From assembly GCA_023213215.1 (NCBI GenBank), contig CP096136.1:3510724-3574723 (forward strand): DNA of 64,000 nt, given 5' to 3'. The position numbers and the translations under genes were made by a program. Shown one piece after another: positions 44,742 through 52,517 of the stretch. Within the stretch, counting starts at the first letter, position 1. Each line of letters opens with the position of its first letter. This stretch comes from Flavobacterium sp. JAD_PAG50586_2 (GTDB taxonomy: Bacteria; Bacteroidota; Bacteroidia; Flavobacteriales; Flavobacteriaceae). The notes beneath the pieces are model-generated. The model had not been told where the DNA came from and did not search any database. It was given only the letters and a program-made list of their open reading frames with translations.

Positions 44742-45152
44742 CTATACCAACGTTGCCGATGAGCTAATTTCTGTATTCAGTAATTTTGAGATCGGACAGT
44801 TTTTCTCAGCCTTAGTAACCAATTCCTGGAAAGTATCCTCTGAGATTCCCGGTATTTTTGCTTCCACAGTCAAAGTAGAACTAACTATAGCGCCATTTTG
44901 GAAATCGATTACACATTTGGTTTCGATGTTTTCTGCTTCGAATCCGGCTTCACCAATAAAGGCAGAAAGCTGCATGGTAAAACAACCCGAATGCGCAGCC
45001 GCAATCAATTCCTCTGGATTCGTTCCAACACCTTCCTCAAAACGGGAACCGAAAGAATATTGGGTGTTGTTTAATACAGTACTTTGGGTAGAGATTGTCC
45101 CCTTACCTTCTTTTACAGAGCCTTTCCAGACTGCAGTTGCATTTCTTTTCAT
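44742..45152 (-). CDS. OsmC family peroxiredoxin-like protein
   Basis: A 136-residue OsmC/Ohr fold protein that reduces organic hydroperoxides or peroxides with two cysteines. GVGTNPEELIAAAHSGCFTM near 42-61 has the first cysteine (C57) and the second lies in EKNCPISKLLN near 118. The sequence KGTISTQSTVL and the TNPEELIAAAH motif favour OsmC (SACOL1771-like) over Ohr. Single gene with its own terminator. Confidence 0.88.
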   Translation of the reverse strand: MKRNATAVWKGSVKEGKGTISTQSTVLNNTQYSFGSRFEEGVGTNPEELIAAAHSGCFTMQLSAFIGEAGFEAENIETKCVIDFQNGAIVSSTLTVEAKIPGISEDTFQELVTKAEKNCPISKLLNTEISSSATLV

Positions 45153-45244
45153 ATTATGTGTTGTTAAAATTGAATCCCAAATTTAATAATAGATTTGATA
45201 ACCGATGTTACATAATTATCATTATTTCCGATTGAATAATAGTT

Positions 45245-45793
45245 TTATTCCTTCTCTTCGAACATCTCCAACAGCTTATTCACCGTATTCCAATTCCGCG
45301 TCGTCGAAACCACATTCATGCTCTTCTCAATCCATTTGTTATCCAATCTGGTTTTGGCTGGTGAAACCTCATATTTAAGATAAATCCGTTTGCCATCGAG
45401 CTGAATCTCATCAGGCTTGATAAAATTGAGGTTCAACTGCGTAATCATATTATCCGGCAGCACCGAAGAAATAAATGAAACGTACAATTTCTTCAAATCA
45501 ACTCCTTCTTCGTTCAGGAATTCATTGCGGTCCAGACACGCCTGCAAATCTTCCTTACCAATAACAATTACCGGGACATCGTGGCCAAACTCCTTAAAGA
45601 TTTCCTGCTTAATCAAAAAGCCAACCTTAGTTGGACTCTCTTCCTCAGTATCCACAAACACATTCCCCGACTGGATGTAAGTTACCACATTGCTAAATCC
45701 AATGTTTTCAAGCGCTTTTTTCAAAGCGACCATATTAATCATTTTATGTCCGGATACGTTGATGCCGCGGAGAAGGGCTAGGTGGGTTGTCAT
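45245..45793 (-). CDS. DUF1697 family protein
   Basis: A 182-residue soluble protein. LALLRGINVSGHKMINMVAL near the start and NVVTYIQSGNVFVDTEE near 35 are the fixed features of DUF1697, and the end WIEKSMNVVSTTRNWNTVNK is also typical. The family is widespread and of unknown function. Single gene; the REP-like repeats start 70 bases upstream of its start codon. Confidence 0.9.
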   Translation of the reverse strand: MTTHLALLRGINVSGHKMINMVALKKALENIGFSNVVTYIQSGNVFVDTEEESPTKVGFLIKQEIFKEFGHDVPVIVIGKEDLQACLDRNEFLNEEGVDLKKLYVSFISSVLPDNMITQLNLNFIKPDEIQLDGKRIYLKYEVSPAKTRLDNKWIEKSMNVVSTTRNWNTVNKLLEMFEEKE

Positions 45794-45862
45794 ACAGAAT
45801 TATATTTCCCCAAATATAATAATTTCCTATAAAACCATTCAAACTTCTACCCGACCTTTTCC

Positions 45863-45971
45863 GTAGAGACGCGATTAATCGCGTCTCTACATTCCCCACC
45901 GCGTCTCTACATTTCCTATCGCGTCTCTACATTCCCCGCACGTCTCTACATTTCCTATCGCGTCTCTACAT
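45863..45971. repeat. REP-like palindrome followed by tandem half-copies
   Basis: A perfect 28-base palindrome, GTAGAGACGCGATT plus its complement, at 45863-45890. The right arm GCGTCTCTACAT recurs with a 20-base period at 45881, 45901, 45921, 45940 and 45960, each followed by TTYCC. The same palindrome core is in the neighbouring transposase gene. Confidence 0.88.
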
Positions 45972-45992
45972 CCAATTAATAACATAAATCAA

Positions 45993-46556
45993 TTACATAT
46001 CATTATCCCAATTTGCAGGATTTGATTTTATATATTGTATTATGGCGTTATATTCGTGACTATCTCTTATTATCCTATCATAATAGCGGGGTTGCCACGA
46101 AAATTCTTTATTGGTTCTTCTTATTTCAAACGTAGCCCTACCTTTAAACCATCTAATAATTCTGGGGATTCCGTTTTTAAACATTGGATTGTTGTCACCT
46201 GTTATTCCTCCTTTTATTTTTATTTTTTCGGATTGTAGAGACGCGATTAATCGCGTCTCTGAATTTTCATCATTTATTCGATTCGTGTCATTTATTCTAA
46301 CAATTATATGAAGATGGTCAGGCATAATTATGTATTCCCCAATCTTAACTTCTGGAAATTGTTTTGAAACCTCCGGAAATAACTCTTCAATAATTTTTCC
46401 AATATCACTCAAAATCATTTCTTCATTTTTTATTTTTCAAAAATATTGCATTCTGCCTAACGTACAAATTGTAATAAAATAATTTCCACTTATCGAATAG
46501 TCATATTCAAGAAGCCTTGCAGAAGCAATTCTATATTTATTATTAAATCTTTTCAT
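45993..46556 (-). pseudogene. REP-associated tyrosine transposase (RAYT), interrupted by an in-frame TGA
   Basis: A HUH-type IS200-like transposase that handles REP palindromes. ATG 46554-46556 gives MKRFNNKYRIASARLLEYDY, then FITICTLGRMQYF, then TGA at 46437-46439, then KIKNEEMILSDIGKIIEELF in the same frame to 45993. YIIMPDHLHIIVRI is the HUH motif, and FSWQPRYYDRIIRD carries the catalytic tyrosine. The family normally has Gly where the TGA is. An internal REP core (46235-46260) adds ETRLIASLQ in frame. The uninterrupted part is 45993-46418. Confidence 0.85.
46235..46260. repeat. REP palindrome inside the RAYT coding region
   Basis: GTAGAGACGCGATT and its complement except for the last two bases; the core is the same as at 45863. 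On the minus strand it is read as ETRLIASLQ without changing the frame. Confidence 0.88.
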
Positions 46557-46623
46557 ATCATAAATATACTAATTTCCTACAACAACTGTTAAAATTATCC
46601 CTCTTTCCCATTTTCCCTAAAGC

Positions 46624-46678
46624 GCCATCAAAGTGCCATCAAAGTGCCATCAAAGTGCTATCAAAGTGCTGTATAAGT
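46624..46678. repeat. 11-bp tandem repeat, five copies
   Basis: GCCATCAAAGT three times, then GCTATCAAAGT and GCTGTATAAGT. It is in the gene-free stretch 46557-46807, which otherwise holds AT-rich phrase repeats and the rlmD promoter. Confidence 0.8.
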
Positions 46679-46795
46679 GCTGTGCTATTGCTATAGGGTT
46701 ACTATAGAGTTGCTGTAACCCTGTCAATAAGCCTTTTTCTGTTAAAAGCTTGCGTTCATTCAAAATTTATAATTTAAAATTTAAAATAATAACTT

Positions 46796-46803
46796 TACTT
46801 TTG
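46796..46803 (+). promoter_or_regulatory. -7 box of rlmD
   Basis: TACTTTTG matches TAnnTTTG and ends 4 bases before ATG 46808, so the transcript would be nearly leaderless. Confidence 0.45.
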
Positions 46804-46807
46804 CGCC

Positions 46808-48223
46808 ATGGGAAGAAAACAAACCAACAAAGTCATATTTGAAAACGTAACTGTCCTCGATGCTGGTGCTAAAGGCGTATCGGTAGCTAAGGCTCCGGAA
46901 GGACAGGTAATCTTCATACCCAACGTCGTGCCCGGCGATGTGGTAGATGTACAGACACTAAAGAAAAGAAAGTCCTATTTTGAAGGCAAAGCCATAAAGT
47001 TCCACTCTTTTTCAGAGAACCGTATTGATCCCGTATGTCAGCACTTTGGCGCGTGTGGCGGCTGTAAATGGCAGAACATGAAATACGAACAGCAGTTGTT
47101 CTATAAGAATCAGGAAGTTTATAATAACCTTAAACGCATTGGTAAAATTGAGTTGCCTGATTTTGAGCCAATATTAGGTTCAGAAAAGCAGTTTTTCTAC
47201 CGCAATAAAATGGAGTTTGGATTCTCAGACACTCGCTGGTTAAACGAAACCGAAATCAAATCGGAAGACCAGTCGCTTAGTAAGGTTCCGGCCCTAGGGT
47301 TCCATATTCCAAGAATGTGGGATAAGATTCTGGATATTGAAAAATGCTGGCTGCAGGAAGACCCATCAAACGCTATCCGAAACGAAGTAAAACGCTTTGC
47401 TACTGAGAATGGCATGACATTCTTCAATGCCCGAAACCACGAAGGCTTGTTGCGTACACTGATGATCCGTACAGCATCCACCGGAGAAATCATGGTGCTG
47501 ATTCAGTTCTTCGAGGAAAATAAGGAACAACGCGAGTTGTTGTTAAACCACATCGACGCAACGTTTCCGCAGATAACCTCTCTACAATACGTCATCAACA
47601 GCAAAGCCAACGATACGTTGTACGATCAGGATATTAAACTTTTCAAAGGGCGTGATTATATTCTGGAAGAAATGGAAGGTCTGAACTTTAGCATCAATGC
47701 AAAGTCGTTTTACCAGACCAACTCGGATCAGGCATACGAATTATACAAAATAACACGCGACTTCGCTGGATTGACAGGTAACGAACTCGTTTACGATTTA
47801 TACACCGGAACCGGAACCATTGCACAGTTTGTATCTAAAAAAGCACGGAAAGTAATTGGTGTAGAAGCCGTTCCGGAAGCTATTGCTGATGCCAAAGAGA
47901 ATGCCAAACGCAACAGTATAACCAATTGTGAGTTTTATGTAGGCGATATGAAAAACGTCTTCAATGATGATTTTATCGCACAACACGGACAACCCGACGT
48001 AGTAATCACCGATCCGCCACGCGACGGAATGCACAAGGATGTGGTAGAACAGCTAATTAAGATTGGAGCCGATAAGATTGTATATGTAAGCTGTAACTCG
48101 GCCACACAGGCAAGGGACCTGGCTTTGATGGACGAACATTACAAAGTGACCCGGGTGCGTCCGGTAGATATGTTCCCGCAAACGCATCATGTAGAAAATG
48201 TTGTACTTTTGGAGAAGAAATGA
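46808..48223 (+). CDS. rlmD: 23S rRNA (uracil-5-)-methyltransferase
   Basis: A 471-residue TrmA/RlmD-family enzyme that makes 5-methyluridine in 23S rRNA (U1939 type). N-terminal TRAM domain (GAKGVSVAKAPEGQVIFIPN), an iron-sulfur cluster motif CQHFGACGGCKWQN near 78-90, a SAM-binding stretch LVYDLYTGTGTIAQFVSKKA near 334, ITDPPRDGMH near 398 and the catalytic VYVSCNSATQARDL near 420. The iron-sulfur motif and length place it with RlmD/RumA rather than TrmA; the precise uridine is inferred. Confidence 0.9.
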   Translation: MGRKQTNKVIFENVTVLDAGAKGVSVAKAPEGQVIFIPNVVPGDVVDVQTLKKRKSYFEGKAIKFHSFSENRIDPVCQHFGACGGCKWQNMKYEQQLFYKNQEVYNNLKRIGKIELPDFEPILGSEKQFFYRNKMEFGFSDTRWLNETEIKSEDQSLSKVPALGFHIPRMWDKILDIEKCWLQEDPSNAIRNEVKRFATENGMTFFNARNHEGLLRTLMIRTASTGEIMVLIQFFEENKEQRELLLNHIDATFPQITSLQYVINSKANDTLYDQDIKLFKGRDYILEEMEGLNFSINAKSFYQTNSDQAYELYKITRDFAGLTGNELVYDLYTGTGTIAQFVSKKARKVIGVEAVPEAIADAKENAKRNSITNCEFYVGDMKNVFNDDFIAQHGQPDVVITDPPRDGMHKDVVEQLIKIGADKIVYVSCNSATQARDLALMDEHYKVTRVRPVDMFPQTHHVENVVLLEKK

Positions 48224-48314
48224 AGAAGTGATCAGTTGGCAGTTGTTAGTAGAAAAGTTACTGGGTACTACTGACCACTAAAAACTGAACACTGACTAAA
48301 ACAGAATATCTTAT

Positions 48315-48821
48315 ATGAAGAAAATAATAGCACTTCTTTTAACCGTAATCACTCTCTCCTCCTGCGAGAAGGACGATATCTGCACCGACGAAACTACTCC
48401 CAGGCTGATATTGGAGTTTTTTGATGTCTCTAATCCGACGGTGCCAAAGAATGTAATAAACCTCAAAGTCAAAGGGGTAAATAGTTCGATTGACTTAGGA
48501 TTATTTACAGGAGTAAGCAAAGTGGAACTTCCATTGGATATTACACAGGATACCACCAAATACAGCCTGATACTTAACAGTACCGGGAGTCTTGGCACCC
48601 CAAATGAAGATTTTCTTGAATTTAACTATATACGCCAAAACGTTTTTGTTTCCAGAGCCTGTGGCTTCAAGACTGTCTTTACGCTTAACCCAAGCCCTAC
48701 CGGAGTTATAGTTACTGATGCAGCCGCACCCGATTTATTTTGGATTCAGCCGGAAAACATAAACATTGAAACAACCAACATTGTAACCGAAAATGAAACA
48801 CATGTCAAGATTTACTTTTAG
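48315..48821 (+). CDS. DUF6452 family lipoprotein
   Basis: A 168-residue lipoprotein: MKKIIALLLTVITLSSC then EKDDICTDETTPRLILEFFD, a cysteine shortly after the anchor and a further one near 115 (SRACGFKTVF). This spacing is the DUF6452 pattern. It is followed by the DUF6048 gene, whose start lies inside its end; the two families travel together with rlmD in Flavobacteriaceae. Function unknown. Confidence 0.8.
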   Translation: MKKIIALLLTVITLSSCEKDDICTDETTPRLILEFFDVSNPTVPKNVINLKVKGVNSSIDLGLFTGVSKVELPLDITQDTTKYSLILNSTGSLGTPNEDFLEFNYIRQNVFVSRACGFKTVFTLNPSPTGVIVTDAAAPDLFWIQPENINIETTNIVTENETHVKIYF

Positions 48822-49569
48822 TATCTTACTGGCACTGCTTTCATTGGTAGGCAGTGCACAGGAAAAACCTCAAATTACCCGAATAGACACGATAACGACT
48901 AAGGCTAAGAAAGACAGCATCCCTGTAAAGAAAGAGCGTTACGGCCTGCGTGTAGGTGTCGATTTATTCAAACTGACCCGCTCTTTTTACGAAACTGATT
49001 ATCGCGGACTCGAACTCGTTGGCGATTACCGATTGACCCGCCGTCATTTCCTGGCCGCCGAAGTTGGAAACGAAGATAAGACAGTTGATGATGACCAGCT
49101 TAACTTTACTACGAAAGGAACTTATCTAAAAGTTGGTTTTGACTACAACAGCTATCAGAACTGGCTCTATATGGAGAACGTTATTTCTGTTGGATTGCGC
49201 TATGGTGTAAGTAGTTTCAGCCAGACGTTAAACCATTACTCCATATACAATCCGAATCCGTATTTTGGAGAAGCACCCATAATAGTTTCCGGTGAAGAGT
49301 TTGATGGATTATCCGCCTCATGGATAGAGGTTGTGGCGGGAATGAAGGCCGAAGTGTTCCATAACATATTCGTTGGTTTCAGTGTGAGACTGAACCGTTT
49401 GGTTACGCAAAAACGTCCTGATAACTTCGATAACCTTTACATACCAGGCTTCAACCGAACGTACAACGGAGACTTTGGTGTTGGGTTTAATTATACTGTT
49501 TCATATTTTATTCCGTTATATAAATCGACGGTTAAGGTGAAAGAGAAAGCTAAGAAAAAGAAAAAATAA
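48802..49569 (+). CDS. DUF6048 family outer-membrane protein
   Basis: An exported beta-rich protein of about 255 residues. I prefer ATG 48802 (MSRFTFSILLALLSLVGSAQ) to 48793, because it gives a shorter, cleaner signal peptide. The body has repeated strand-like segments (RYGLRVGVDLFKLTRSFYET, YRGLELVGDYRLTRRHFLAA) and ends in VSYFIPLYKS and a run of lysines. It overlaps the DUF6452 gene by 20 bases, so expression is coupled. Probably an outer-membrane barrel working with that lipoprotein. Confidence 0.8.
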   Translation: MSRFTFSILLALLSLVGSAQEKPQITRIDTITTKAKKDSIPVKKERYGLRVGVDLFKLTRSFYETDYRGLELVGDYRLTRRHFLAAEVGNEDKTVDDDQLNFTTKGTYLKVGFDYNSYQNWLYMENVISVGLRYGVSSFSQTLNHYSIYNPNPYFGEAPIIVSGEEFDGLSASWIEVVAGMKAEVFHNIFVGFSVRLNRLVTQKRPDNFDNLYIPGFNRTYNGDFGVGFNYTVSYFIPLYKSTVKVKEKAKKKKK

Positions 49570-49625
49570 TTTAGGAAGTTCTGAACCATTCAAAATTCAA
49601 AATTCAAAATTTAAAATAAAACATC

Positions 49626-49859
49626 GTGTCCAAAAAAATAACATCCTTCCTCTACAACCTAATCGGCTTTGCCATACTATTTATCTTATTCCGTTTCCTC
49701 ATTGAAAAATATACAGGACTTACCGGAATAATGATTCCAATTACTGCCTTTGTTATTGGCACACTGTTAGCACCTAAATTTCAGGCTATACAAACTCCGG
49801 ACGGCGAAAAGATATTCATGCGTTGGATATTCATGAAAGGTGTCCGCCAGGTAGGATAA
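49626..49859 (+). CDS. Small membrane protein of unknown function
   Basis: A 77-residue protein from a GTG start, MSKKITSFLYNLIGFAILFI, with two membrane spans (about 8-24 and 31-48) and a soluble end LAPKFQAIQTPDGEKIFMRW. Conserved-looking length and lack of stops suggest a real gene, but I do not recognise the family. It precedes the NYN gene by 38 bases. Confidence 0.6.
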   Translation: MSKKITSFLYNLIGFAILFILFRFLIEKYTGLTGIMIPITAFVIGTLLAPKFQAIQTPDGEKIFMRWIFMKGVRQVG

Positions 49860-49897
49860 CAATAAAAAGATTATCTTTATCCTTTAACAAAACCAAA

Positions 49898-50644
49898 ATG
49901 GATAATACAAAATCTAATATTGCCGTCCTGATAGATGGCGATAACGCACAACCCAAACTAATTAAGGAAATACTTGAAGAAGTTTCCAAATACGGCAAAG
50001 CCACTATCAGAAGGATTTATGGTGACTGGACGCAACCCCAAATGAACGGCTGGAAAGACATCATCAACCAGTATTCTATCAGTCCAATCCAAAAATTTGC
50101 CTACACAACCGGCAAAAACTCCACCGACAGCTCGCTTATCATTGAAGCAATGGACATACTTCACGGCAAGAACATTGAAGGCTTTTGCATCGTTTCCAGC
50201 GATAGCGATTATACCGGTCTGGCCAAAAGAATACGCGAAGAAGGATTGTTCGTTATGGGAATCGGCCAAAAGAAAACGCCAAGTGCTTTTGTACAATCGT
50301 GTGAAATATTTACCTTCAGTGAAAACCTTATTGCTGCCACAGCACCTCCTGCTCCTATTGCCAAAAAGAAAAAGGATACCAAAGAAGTAATTGTTCCCGA
50401 AATAGAACCAACCTCCAAAGTAGACCTTTCGATTATTGATAAGGCATTCGACATTTCGGCCAACGAAGATGATGAGGCTTACATTTCACATATCGGAACC
50501 AACCTGCGAAAGATAGACCCTAGCTTTGATGCGAGGACTTATGGTTTCAGGAACCTTACCAAGCTTTTTGAAAGCATCGACAAATACCAGATTGTAAAAA
50601 ATATCGTGAACGGACTAAACCATCCTTTGGTCAGATTAAAGTAA
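49898..50644 (+). CDS. NYN domain (LabA-like) protein with OST-HTH/LOTUS domain
   Basis: A 248-residue protein: a PIN-like NYN nuclease domain at 1-140 and a C-terminal OST-HTH/LOTUS-type winged helix at about 175-248 (FDISANEDDEAYISHIGTNL, DPSFDARTYGFRNLTKLFES). The acidic catalytic residues are in IAVLIDGDNAQPK near 10, SLIIEAMDIL near 70 and FCIVSSDSDYTGLAKR near 85. NYN proteins are suspected RNases. The start is ATG 49898; a longer frame from 49823 runs through the previous gene and is not family-like. Confidence 0.85.
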   Translation: MDNTKSNIAVLIDGDNAQPKLIKEILEEVSKYGKATIRRIYGDWTQPQMNGWKDIINQYSISPIQKFAYTTGKNSTDSSLIIEAMDILHGKNIEGFCIVSSDSDYTGLAKRIREEGLFVMGIGQKKTPSAFVQSCEIFTFSENLIAATAPPAPIAKKKKDTKEVIVPEIEPTSKVDLSIIDKAFDISANEDDEAYISHIGTNLRKIDPSFDARTYGFRNLTKLFESIDKYQIVKNIVNGLNHPLVRLK

Positions 50645-50745
50645 AATTTAAGGAAACTTTAAAAATTGAATGTATTATTTCAAGACTAAATAGATTATTT
50701 TTGACCGTCAAAATCCTAATTTGCGAAATATAACATCGTTAGTTT

Positions 50746-52266
50746 ATGAAGAAATTACTCCTTGCTGTTGTCTTTTGTTGCTCTTCCTTTTTTGCTGTCG
50801 CCCAATCGGGTTACAATATTACCATTACCTTACAAAACTGTCCTGATACGTTGGCATACCTGACCTACTATCAGTTTGACAAAACCTTGATTAAGGATAC
50901 TTGTACTTCCATAAAAAATGGTAAAATTGTCTTTACAGGAAAAACCAAACTTGAAAAGGGAATTTACTCTCTGGTTAGCCAAAAGAAAGCCATCTACTTC
51001 GATTTCTTTATTGATGACAATACACAAAATCTAGAATTGAAAAGCGTTGCGAGTCCAAATATTGGTAAGGAACTAACATCGATCAATTCGCCTTTGGAAA
51101 ATGAGTTTTTCAAATACATCCAGTTCATAAACAAACAAAATACCGATTTTCAGGCTTATAAAGGAAGTGTTGTTTTGAAGACTAAAAAAGACACTCTGGC
51201 ATTAAACGCTAATCAAAAAGCCATCGAAAAAAGCATAACTGAGTATGAGGAAAACTTTATGAAGACCCACAAAGGCACATACATTGGAGATGTAATGAAC
51301 CTAAAGGTTGATAAGTTACTAAAAGAAAAAGACATTCCCAAAGCATCAAACGGCAGGCCAGACAGTCTTGCTGTTTACAACTATTACAAAAACCACTACT
51401 GGGATAACGTAGATTTTAAGGACGACGGAACGATGAGGAATCCGTTTTTTCATGGGAAGGTAAAGAAATACTTTGAGAGTGTGATAATTCCACACCCAGA
51501 TTCTGTAAGTGTTGAAATAGACAGGATGCTTTCCAAAACCATTCCAAAGAGTTTGATGTACAAATTACTGTTGGCTCATTTCACTTATACTTATGAGACG
51601 ACCAAACTCATGGGCTTTGACAAAGTATTTGTACACATGTCGGATAAATATTTTAAAACTGGCAAAGCGGATGGCATTTATGAAGATCAGGACATCGTGC
51701 AGAAAATCATAAAACGTGCGGATAAAATAAAGCCCTTAATGATTAACGCCATTGCCCAGGATCTATACATGATAAAGGCTGAAGACTTTAGCAAAATGAA
51801 GGCGATGGGATTTGAAGATGCCAAAAACAGTGAGGAAATGACAAAGGTTTATTATAAGAATGAACCAACAGTCAGTAAAATGTATGTCAAATTAAGTGAT
51901 GTCAAAGCCGATTATACTATCCTTGTTTTTTGGGATGTGGATTGTGGCCACTGCCAAAAAGAGATTCCGAAACTAATCGATGCCTACAATGAACTCCTGA
52001 AGGAAAGGAAAAATGTGAAAGTGTACAGCGTATATATGCAGCACGAAGGTGAAAAATACCTTCAGTATATTGCAGAACACAAGTTGCCTTTTATAAACGT
52101 TTATGATGGTGCGCATTTCAACAACGCCATCGAAAAGTATGATGTCTATTCCACTCCGGTGATTTACATCTTGGATAGAAATAAGGCTATCAAAGCAAAA
52201 CGCATTGAAGCTGAACAAGTAAAACCCATCATAGAGTCACTTGAAAAACAAAGCACGGCAAAGTAA
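50746..52266 (+). CDS. Thioredoxin-fold lipobox-less exported protein (DUF4369/DUF5106 type)
   Basis: A 506-residue periplasmic protein. Signal peptide MKKLLLAVVFCCSSFFAVAQ, an N-terminal DUF4369-like beta domain (ITITLQNCPDTLAYLTYYQF), a helical DUF5106-like middle, and a C-terminal TlpA/AhpC thioredoxin domain with VFWDVDCGHCQKEIPKL near residue 395 (active CGHC) and the cis-proline region YSTPVIYILD near 463. It probably reduces disulfides or handles oxidised thiols in the envelope. It overlaps the next small gene by one base (TAATG). Confidence 0.83.
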   Translation: MKKLLLAVVFCCSSFFAVAQSGYNITITLQNCPDTLAYLTYYQFDKTLIKDTCTSIKNGKIVFTGKTKLEKGIYSLVSQKKAIYFDFFIDDNTQNLELKSVASPNIGKELTSINSPLENEFFKYIQFINKQNTDFQAYKGSVVLKTKKDTLALNANQKAIEKSITEYEENFMKTHKGTYIGDVMNLKVDKLLKEKDIPKASNGRPDSLAVYNYYKNHYWDNVDFKDDGTMRNPFFHGKVKKYFESVIIPHPDSVSVEIDRMLSKTIPKSLMYKLLLAHFTYTYETTKLMGFDKVFVHMSDKYFKTGKADGIYEDQDIVQKIIKRADKIKPLMINAIAQDLYMIKAEDFSKMKAMGFEDAKNSEEMTKVYYKNEPTVSKMYVKLSDVKADYTILVFWDVDCGHCQKEIPKLIDAYNELLKERKNVKVYSVYMQHEGEKYLQYIAEHKLPFINVYDGAHFNNAIEKYDVYSTPVIYILDRNKAIKAKRIEAEQVKPIIESLEKQSTAK

Positions 52267-52517
52267 TGAAAAGAAAAGAAATCGATCTTTCATCTTTAAG
52301 TATAGAAGAACTTAACAAACAGGCTAAGAAAACAAAAACTATCGCCGGGCTTTTGGCCGGAATTCTTTTAGTAGAGTTCGTCATCGGTTTATTCCTGACT
52401 ATCCGACAAGGGTTTAGTATTTTCCTTGTCATCCCTTTTGCGTTTTTGCCCATACTGATAGTAAATCACCAAAACATCAAAAAAATAAACGAGGAAATTG
52501 CCCGAAGAAACAGCTAA
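52266..52517 (+). CDS. Small two-span membrane protein
   Basis: An 83-residue protein: cytoplasmic helical start (MKRKEIDLSSLSIEELNKQA), two spans (KTIAGLLAGILLVEFVIGLF, GFSIFLVIPFAFLPILIVNH), short charged end. Its ATG shares a base with the stop of the thioredoxin gene, so it is translationally coupled. Its stop directly abuts the stop of the convergent methyltransferase gene. No family recognised. Confidence 0.7.
   Translation: MKRKEIDLSSLSIEELNKQAKKTKTIAGLLAGILLVEFVIGLFLTIRQGFSIFLVIPFAFLPILIVNHQNIKKINEEIARRNS

Noticed and set aside
45863..45971. 20-bp ladder as a CRISPR locus
   Set aside because: Spacing sequence is nearly constant (TTYCC), arms are those of a REP palindrome, and a RAYT gene is adjacent.
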